Below, piece after piece: positions 1-4,849 of a DNA stretch of 5,910 nucleotides. The stretch is from JAGLTZ01 sp023135015 (GTDB lineage Bacteria > Blakebacterota > Blakebacteria > Blakebacterales > Blakebacteraceae). A program made the translations under genes and the position numbers. The stretch is taken from contig DAOVKT010000157.1 of the NCBI GenBank assembly GCA_030631625.1, forward strand, positions 1 through 5,910, in the 5' to 3' direction. The notes under the pieces were generated by a model. That model ran no database searches. It was not told the DNA's origin and saw only the letters and a list, made by a program, of their open reading frames with translations. Positions within the stretch are counted from its first letter, which is position 1; each line of letters opens with the position of its first letter.

Positions 1-533
1 CGGTCACCGACACCGATTACTGGAGCTACAACACCTCGAGACCGGCCAGCCGGTCCGACTGGGTGTACCGGTTCAGGTTCGTCGAGAGAACGTACTCGAC
101 TGTCGATGACTACTGGGATGTCGGTGATGTGTGGACGCTCACGCCCTATAAGACTCTCAAGGGCTTCCGCGGACAGACCATCACCTTCGGCACCACGGCG
201 GCGGCGATAGAGGACACCCTGATCGATTACGACGACATCATGGTGGTTCCCAACCCGTACTACATCCGCGCCGAGTGGGACATGAATGAGAACAACCGGA
301 AGATCCAGTTCACTAACGTTCCGCCCAACAGCACCATCGATATCTACAATATAGCGGGTGAGCTGATATCGAGTCTGGACCATGGGGAGACCTACAACTC
401 AACCCAGATCGGTTCGGTGGAATGGAACATGTGGACTTACGAATACACTGAAGTGGCCTTCGGGCTATACATCTACGTGGTGAAGGTCGGCGATTCTGTC
501 AAGAAGGTCGGCAAGTTCGCCATCATCCGGTAG
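1..533 (+). CDS. C-terminal end of a large secreted protein with a T9SS / FlgD-Ig-like sorting domain (5' partial)
   Basis: The reading frame is open from the left edge (first full codon at position 3) to the TAG at 531-533, giving 176 visible residues. The GTG at 63 is an internal Val codon, not a start. The first ~75 residues are aromatic- and Asp-rich and end in a GDVWTLTPYKTLKGFRGQ-like stretch, as in the last repeat of long extracellular proteins. Next comes VVPNPYY (visible residues ~81-87), the usual opening of FlgD-Ig-like / type A sorting domains. The beta-strand series IDIYNIAGELI and FGLYIYVVKVGD follows, and the protein ends in the basic tail KKVGKFAIIR. In type IX secretion such a domain directs export through the outer membrane and is handled by the PorU/PorV attachment complex. 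The next gene encodes a PorV-like barrel 34 bases downstream, which fits. No cysteine is visible. The catalytic or adhesive part of the protein lies outside the window, so its activity is unknown. Confidence 0.85.
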   Translation, partial: VTDTDYWSYNTSRPASRSDWVYRFRFVERTYSTVDDYWDVGDVWTLTPYKTLKGFRGQTITFGTTAAAIEDTLIDYDDIMVVPNPYYIRAEWDMNENNRKIQFTNVPPNSTIDIYNIAGELISSLDHGETYNSTQIGSVEWNMWTYEYTEVAFGLYIYVVKVGDSVKKVGKFAIIR

Positions 534-550
534 GCAACCGATGGCACATC

Positions 551-558
551 AAAAGGAG
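551..558 (+). promoter_or_regulatory. Ribosome binding site deciding the start of the PorV-like gene
   Basis: AAAAGGAG at 551-558 lies 9 bases upstream of the ATG at 568. An in-frame ATG at 541 precedes this site and would add MAHQKETHK to the protein. That ATG has no Shine-Dalgarno sequence of its own, and using it would place this site inside the coding region. Starting at 568 also gives a compact signal peptide. Confidence 0.8.
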
Positions 559-567
559 ACACACAAG

Positions 568-1671
568 ATGCGCAAAGTAACGACGTTGGCTGTGGCGCTG
601 CTTCTGGTGACCGCAACGGTTGCTTACGGTCAGCAGGAGGGCGACATACCGCCCACCGACCTGTCGAAGGTTGGTACAAGCGCGGCGAACTTCCTGAAGC
701 TGCCCATCGGCGCCCGTGCACTTGCGCTGGGCGGCGGTGGAGTGGCAACGGTGAAGGACGCGACAGCGCTGTATTGGAACCCTGCGGGGATAGCCGCCAT
801 AGATCGTATGACACTGGCGTACAACAAGGCGGATCTCTACGCGGGGATAACACACTCGATGACGGCGTTGGTAATGCCGTTGGGTCTGAACTCCCGGATC
901 GGGGTCAGCTACATAGGGCTGAACTCGGGCGAGATGGAGGTCACGACGGTAGAAGAGCCTGGGGGGACAGGGGAGTACTTCGAGGTAACGAACACCTGCA
1001 TAGGGTTGACGTTCTCGCAGATCCTGACCGACAGGTTCTCGTTGGGGATCACGGCCAAATGGGTACAGGAGAAGATCCAGCGGGCGGTGGCGAACGGGGT
1101 GGCGTTGGACGTAGGATCCACGTTCAACACCGGGCTGCTGGGCACCCGGCTGGGCATGGCGATCCTTAACATGGGGCCGAAGATGAGGCTGGACGGGCCC
1201 GACCTGGTATTCGACCGGCAGCTTGATGACGAGCCGGGCGAGATCACGGCGGGGCTGAACCCTCAGTCGAAGCTCTCGACGCTGGACTACGATCTGCCGC
1301 TGATGTTCCGGATGGGTGTAGCGATAGACCTTTTGGGAGGCATCAGCACGTTCATGGCTAACGACATGAACAGGGTAACGGCACTGGTGGACATCGAGGA
1401 CGCGAACGACCAGGTGGCCCGAATGGGGGTCAGCATGGAGTACGCGTGGAACGAGATGGTGTACGCCAGGTTCGGGTACCGGGTAAGGAGCAAGGTAAGC
1501 GAGCAGCTGGGAGAGCGGCTGCGCGACCGGTACCGTGAGCTGTTCACCATGGGTTACGGGCTGGGGTTGAACACGACGGTTTCCGGCTACGCCATCCAGT
1601 TGGACTACGGTGTGGCGGACTACGGGGACCTTGGGACGGTGAGCCAGTTCTTCCTAAGCCTCGGCTTCTAG
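568..1671 (+). CDS. PorV/PorQ-family outer-membrane beta-barrel protein
   Basis: This 367-residue protein starts at ATG 568. Its signal peptide is MRKVTTLAVALLLVTATVAYG, with predicted cleavage before QQEG. Residues ~41-76 carry the family hallmark, beginning NFLKLPIGARALALGGG and ending KDATALYWNPAGIA. The remainder is alternating amphipathic beta strands and ends in FFLSLGF, with the C-terminal Phe typical of outer-membrane barrels. The length matches PorV/PorQ relatives. In Bacteroidota, PorV carries T9SS cargo from the translocon to the attachment complex, and PorQ acts with PorZ; which role applies here cannot be told. The gene follows the sorting-domain protein by 34 bases, probably in one operon, and a strong hairpin lies downstream. 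Codon use differs visibly from the downstream genes, with frequent GGG for Gly, TTG for Leu, ACG for Thr and GTA for Val. One Cys is present, in NTCIGL. The barrel family is secure; the transport role is inferred. Confidence 0.9.
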   Translation: MRKVTTLAVALLLVTATVAYGQQEGDIPPTDLSKVGTSAANFLKLPIGARALALGGGGVATVKDATALYWNPAGIAAIDRMTLAYNKADLYAGITHSMTALVMPLGLNSRIGVSYIGLNSGEMEVTTVEEPGGTGEYFEVTNTCIGLTFSQILTDRFSLGITAKWVQEKIQRAVANGVALDVGSTFNTGLLGTRLGMAILNMGPKMRLDGPDLVFDRQLDDEPGEITAGLNPQSKLSTLDYDLPLMFRMGVAIDLLGGISTFMANDMNRVTALVDIEDANDQVARMGVSMEYAWNEMVYARFGYRVRSKVSEQLGERLRDRYRELFTMGYGLGLNTTVSGYAIQLDYGVADYGDLGTVSQFFLSLGF

Positions 1672-1716
1672 GAGGCGCGGCCCACAGAAACACTGGTCGG
1701 GCTGATAACAGGAGTA

Positions 1717-1764
1717 GAAACGCCCGTTGCTCGCTGGATAGTGGCAGAGAGCGGCGGGCGTTTC
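1717..1764 (+). terminator. Probable intrinsic terminator after the PorV-like gene
   Basis: The left arm GAAACGCCCGTTGCTC (1717-1732) pairs with the right arm GAGCGGCGGGCGTTTC (1749-1764). The stem is 16 bp with two G-U pairs, and the loop is 16 bases. The outer part is a perfect AAACGCCCG/CGGGCGTTT palindrome, so an A-run precedes and a T-run follows the GC core, a form that could work on both strands. The T-run is only three bases, then CAGTTTCC, so termination may be partial. The hairpin lies 46 bases after the PorV-like stop and 30 bases before the next start, dividing the locus into two likely transcription units. Confidence 0.65.
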
Positions 1765-1778
1765 AGTTTCCAATGAAT

Positions 1779-1785
1779 AGAGAGG
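1779..1785 (+). promoter_or_regulatory. Ribosome binding site deciding the start of the first GWxTD gene
   Basis: AGAGAGG at 1779-1785 sits 8 bases before the ATG at 1794. The longer in-frame option, ATG 1773, has no purine-rich site before it. Using that ATG would also add MNREVCG, with the only cysteine of the protein, ahead of the signal peptide. ATG 1794 is therefore preferred. Confidence 0.6.
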
Positions 1786-1793
1786 TGTGTGGA

Positions 1794-3194
1794 ATGCAGG
1801 GTGCTGGGCCGGCCGGGGTGGTGCGTCGCATATTGTCCGTATCGATGGCAGCCGCCGCGGTACTTATCACCTTCGTGTCTCCATCTCAGGCGCAGGACCT
1901 TCAGGCACCGACCCCGCTAGGACCCGAATTTCATGCCAGCGTGGTGACCTTCCAGAGCGACCGGGGCGTGGATCAGACCCTTGTAGAGGTCTACGTCTCC
2001 ATAGCGCACGATCAGCTCGCGTTTACGCGGGCGGGCGAGATCTTCCGTGCCAATTACAATCTGAACCTCCACCTTTCTGGTCCTCGGGGGGAAACGGTCT
2101 TCGACGAGACAACGGGCGGCGTGAGCGTGACACCGTTATACGAGGAGACTCTCTCCGAGGACATCAGCAAGGTGCAGCGGTTTACATTCGTGGTCCGTCC
2201 GGGCGAATATGAACTGAGCCTTAAGCTCACCGACCTGGTCCTGAACGAATCCCGGGAAGAAAAGATGGACGTGCACGTCCCGCGCTATATGGAGAGCCGG
2301 CTCGGGATATCCGGCCTGCTGCTCGCCGATTTCCTGGGAGAGTCCTCCCCCGGGCTGCCGGTCGGCGCGGTGGTGGATCGGGCCGGAACACAGGTCTTCA
2401 CCCGCCAGGGTCACTCATATATTCCCAACACACTGGGAATTTATACCAATTTCACCTCCTCTCTCCTCGGGTACTACGAGATATACGGGCTGAACCCGAT
2501 TCGGCAGATGGAGCATGACAGCTTCTACAAGGTCGAGTTCTACGTGAACAACGCGAGCGGCGAAACAGTGCTCTACTATATGCGGCAGCACGAGAAACCG
2601 GGTTCCGTTTCCTACAATTCCGTTGAGATGAACATCCAGGACCTGAGGCCGGGCGGCTACACCCTGCAGGTGACCGCCTCCGACATGGGCACGGGCACCT
2701 CCGTTACCAGCGGCAGGGAATTCACAGTTCTGGAATCGTACCTGAGCCTGGCCTACTACGATTACGACAAGGCCGTGAGGCAGCTCCGCTATATCGCCAC
2801 CGAGAGGGAACTGCGCATTCTACGCAACGCGAAGGAGGGGGAGCGCCTGCGGCTCTTCCGCAGCTTCTGGGCCAGCCGGGACCCCACTCCATCAACCAAG
2901 CGGAACGAGGCTCTGATCGAGTACTACCGCCGTATCGCCTATGCCAACGAGGCGTTCAGGGTTCCCCAGCTCGAGGGGTGGGCGACCGACCGTGGCATGG
3001 TTTACATAACCTTGGGGCTGCCAGACTATATTGAGCGTGAATCTTTCGCCGCGGGGTCGAAGCCATTGGAGGCCTGGGTGTATAACTCTATGAGACTAAG
3101 CCTGCTCTTCGTAGACGAGGCCGGGTTCGGGGACTTTATTTTACAGAACCGCCAGGAGTATATGGAGCGCGTCCAGTGGAGGCGGCCGCAGTAG
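1794..3194 (+). CDS. Exported GWxTD domain-containing protein (first paralogue)
   Basis: This 466-residue protein starts at ATG 1794; ATG 1773 is an in-frame alternative giving 473. Its signal peptide runs through RRILSVSMAAAAVLITFVSPSQA, with cleavage before QDLQ. There is no lipobox, so it is not a lipoprotein. Residues ~47-165 form a first beta-sandwich module (FHASVVTFQSD, LVEVYVSIAHDQLAF, RPGEYELSLKLTD). Residues ~166-313 form a second (YYEIYGLNPI, RPGGYTLQVTASDMGTG, EFTVLES). A helical segment follows with the family signature FWASRDPTPSTKRNEA and YYRRIAYANEAF. The GWATDRG motif lies at ~395-401, then MVYITLGLPD, LEAWVY and LLFVDEAGFGDF. GWxTD proteins are a recognised exported family of unknown biochemical function, common in FCB-group and allied candidate phyla. 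The mature protein has no cysteine. It lies 107 bases before a paralogue in the same direction, probably co-transcribed. The family call is strong; no enzymatic role can be assigned. Confidence 0.88.
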   Translation: MQGAGPAGVVRRILSVSMAAAAVLITFVSPSQAQDLQAPTPLGPEFHASVVTFQSDRGVDQTLVEVYVSIAHDQLAFTRAGEIFRANYNLNLHLSGPRGETVFDETTGGVSVTPLYEETLSEDISKVQRFTFVVRPGEYELSLKLTDLVLNESREEKMDVHVPRYMESRLGISGLLLADFLGESSPGLPVGAVVDRAGTQVFTRQGHSYIPNTLGIYTNFTSSLLGYYEIYGLNPIRQMEHDSFYKVEFYVNNASGETVLYYMRQHEKPGSVSYNSVEMNIQDLRPGGYTLQVTASDMGTGTSVTSGREFTVLESYLSLAYYDYDKAVRQLRYIATERELRILRNAKEGERLRLFRSFWASRDPTPSTKRNEALIEYYRRIAYANEAFRVPQLEGWATDRGMVYITLGLPDYIERESFAAGSKPLEAWVYNSMRLSLLFVDEAGFGDFILQNRQEYMERVQWRRPQ

Positions 3195-3283
3195 ATGCAG
3201 ATGCCGGAGTGAAACGAGGCTATTGCGTGCCAGCTTTCGCCGGACACGCGATCTAAAGGACAGATTTGTGACGGAGAAGGTGC

Positions 3284-3290
3284 AAGGAGG
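3284..3290 (+). promoter_or_regulatory. Ribosome binding site of the second GWxTD gene
   Basis: AAGGAGG at 3284-3290 is a near-consensus Shine-Dalgarno site with an 11-base spacer to ATG 3302. The nearby GTG at 3280 is out of frame. The site supports ATG 3302 even though that start gives an unusually long, basic signal-peptide n-region. Confidence 0.7.
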
Positions 3291-3301
3291 GCTTTTAAAG
3301 C

Positions 3302-4849
3302 ATGCGGTCTGATAGTTACGGACTCACTTCCCGGTTGAAGGGGCCACGCCTTCGGTTGAAGGGGCCACGCCTTCGATCTGCAGCGTCGGTGCCTGCTCTG
3401 GTCCTCTTTGCGGCACTGTCGTCGACGCCGCCGATCCTGGCCCAGGATACGCTCATTCGCCAGAGCTTCACGGGGGATGTAGAGATCTTCGTGGATGTGG
3501 TGAGTTATAAAAATCTGCAGGATCCATCGCAGACCTTTGTGGAAATCTACTACGCCCTCGAGCGTAACCAGATGGAGTTCATCGAGCTCCTTCCGGACCA
3601 CCCCGGTGTATATTCGGCTGCTTGGGATATCGAGACGATTATCGAGACCGAGATCGGGGATAGGGTTAACTGGAACCGGTGGCAGCAGGTCTCCCAGGAT
3701 ACGACGTTCGAGGGTACGCGTGAGAGCTGGACCATCTACGATATCTACTGGCCTCCGGTGCTGCTCAAACCGGGTGTATACCGGTTCATCACGACGATAA
3801 CGGACCTGAACAGCAGGTTATCGGGCGACACCAAAGTCGGTGTGGACCGGCGGATGGTTGTGGTCCCCGATTATTCCTCCAGCGAGCTGACGGTCAGCGA
3901 CATAGAGCTCGCGGTGCGGCTCGGAAGGGCCTCATCGCAGAACAAGTTCGTCAAGAGCGGTCTCCAGGTTGTGCCGAATCCGCTCCGCGTGTACGGGGTG
4001 AACCTTCCGGTACTCTCGATCTACGCAGAGATCTATGGGCTTTCCGAGCCGGCCGCCGAGGGTGAGGCACCGAGGACGTATACACGCAGCGTCAGCATCG
4101 AGGGCCTGAACGTCGACTACCGCCATTCCTTCGAGACTGTAACCAAGCCGGTACGAGCCAGCAACGATCTGATCGCCGTAACAAACATGAACGTTGGCAT
4201 CGTACCCCGGGGTGACTACAGGCTCCTTGTCGAGATCGTGGACAACTCCACCGGCCAGCGTGCCGTAAGGGAGAAGATATTCTTGGTCATCAGCGAGATG
4301 GCTATCATTGCCCCGAGCGAGCTGGAAACGATTGAGATGACGGATGAGAACATCATCCGGCTCCGCAACGAGATCGAATACCTGGCCAGGACGGAGGAGC
4401 TTGAGGACTACGACAAACGCGATCCGGAAGGGAAGAGGCAGTTTCTGATCGAATTCTGGAAGGCTAATGATCCCAACCCTTCAACTCCGGAGAACGAGTT
4501 CAGGCAGGAGATCCTGCGCCGCTTCAACTACGCGAACGAGTACTTCGCAACACCCACCCAGCCCGAAGGGTGGAAGACCGAGCAGGGACGGATCTGGATC
4601 GTCTACGGGGTGCCGGACGACAGGATCCCCCATGTGGTGGAGACGGGGCGGGGGAAGCCGTGGGTCGAGTGGATATACGACCAGCTGGGCAATCAGGGAC
4701 GTTCCTTCTTCATATTCGTGGATACCAGCGGCGGCTTCGGCAGCTACCGGCTGTTTCACACAAACGTGCCGGGTGAGATTCAGAATCCCAACTGGAGGGC
4801 GGATGCGGGGATAGATGATATCCCACCCCTTACTGGGGAGGGGGAGTGA
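3302..4849 (+). CDS. Exported GWxTD domain-containing protein (second paralogue, GWKTE variant)
   Basis: This is a 515-residue protein. Its signal peptide has a long basic n-region (residues 1-25, with RLKGPRL duplicated in tandem), the hydrophobic core VPALVLFAALSS, and cleavage after PPILA before QDTL. Residues ~60-190 form beta-sandwich module 1 (TFVEIYYALERNQMEF, LKPGVYRFITTITDLN). Residues ~195-332 form module 2 (LTVSDIELAVRLG, YAEIYGLSEP, RGDYRLLVEIVDNSTGQ). The helical signature FWKANDPNPSTPENEF with FNYANEYF follows at ~385-415. The motif region is GWKTEQGRIWIVYGVPDD at ~423-440, with the usual Asp of GWxTD replaced by Glu. The end carries WVEWIYD and FFIFVDTSGGFGSYRLF. The two modules and the C-terminal domain match the upstream gene in order, so the pair arose by duplication and has diverged strongly. 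No cysteine is present. Its last 20 bases overlap the end of the convergent gene. Molecular function is unknown. Confidence 0.9.
   Translation: MRSDSYGLTSRLKGPRLRLKGPRLRSAASVPALVLFAALSSTPPILAQDTLIRQSFTGDVEIFVDVVSYKNLQDPSQTFVEIYYALERNQMEFIELLPDHPGVYSAAWDIETIIETEIGDRVNWNRWQQVSQDTTFEGTRESWTIYDIYWPPVLLKPGVYRFITTITDLNSRLSGDTKVGVDRRMVVVPDYSSSELTVSDIELAVRLGRASSQNKFVKSGLQVVPNPLRVYGVNLPVLSIYAEIYGLSEPAAEGEAPRTYTRSVSIEGLNVDYRHSFETVTKPVRASNDLIAVTNMNVGIVPRGDYRLLVEIVDNSTGQRAVREKIFLVISEMAIIAPSELETIEMTDENIIRLRNEIEYLARTEELEDYDKRDPEGKRQFLIEFWKANDPNPSTPENEFRQEILRRFNYANEYFATPTQPEGWKTEQGRIWIVYGVPDDRIPHVVETGRGKPWVEWIYDQLGNQGRSFFIFVDTSGGFGSYRLFHTNVPGEIQNPNWRADAGIDDIPPLTGEGE
3332..3375 (+). repeat. 21-bp tandem duplication inside the signal-peptide coding region
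   Basis: A 21-base unit beginning CGGTTGAAGGGGCCACG occurs twice without mismatch (3332-3352 and 3353-3373), followed by CG of a third copy. It is in frame and encodes RLKGPRL twice (residues 11-24), adding four positive charges (two Arg and one Lys in the extra copy, plus the junction context) to the n-region. Each unit also contains GAAGG and CCTTC separated by seven bases, a weak hairpin close to the start codon. Perfect identity suggests a recent slippage or duplication event, or an assembly artefact. Confidence 0.9.
4821..4843. terminator. G/C hairpin over the two convergent stop codons (weak candidate terminator)
   Basis: CCC-A-CCCC (4822-4829) can pair with GGGG-A-GGG (4835-4842) around the loop TTACT, giving seven G-C pairs and one A-A mismatch. 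The loop contains the stop codon of the minus-strand gene (4830-4832), and the plus-strand TGA (4847-4849) follows just after. The position suits a shared terminator for converging transcripts. There is no T-run on either side, so the assignment is tentative. Confidence 0.3.

Noticed and set aside
541..567. ATG at 541 as the start of the PorV-like gene
   Set aside because: It has no Shine-Dalgarno site, and the good AAAAGGAG site lies between it and the ATG at 568, which gives a normal signal peptide.
473..855. Overlapping minus-strand open frames opposite the PorV-like gene
   Set aside because: They are low-complexity, Arg/Pro/Ser-rich and antisense to a well-supported barrel gene, with no domain signature or ribosome site.
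1672..1793. Promoter for the first GWxTD gene
   Set aside because: A promoter would be expected after the hairpin, but neither a sigma70-like pair nor the Bacteroidota TTTG / TAnnTTTG pattern can be seen with confidence.
3195..3301. Possible terminator or promoter in the gap between the two GWxTD genes
   Set aside because: Only a weak GCGTG...CACGC pairing is present, with no T-run, and no convincing -35/-10 pair is visible. The genes are more likely co-transcribed.
3026..3601. 191-codon minus-strand frame across the gap between the two GWxTD genes
   Set aside because: Its length comes from GC-rich antisense sequence and the 21-bp repeat; it has no recognisable motif and opposes two convincing plus-strand genes.
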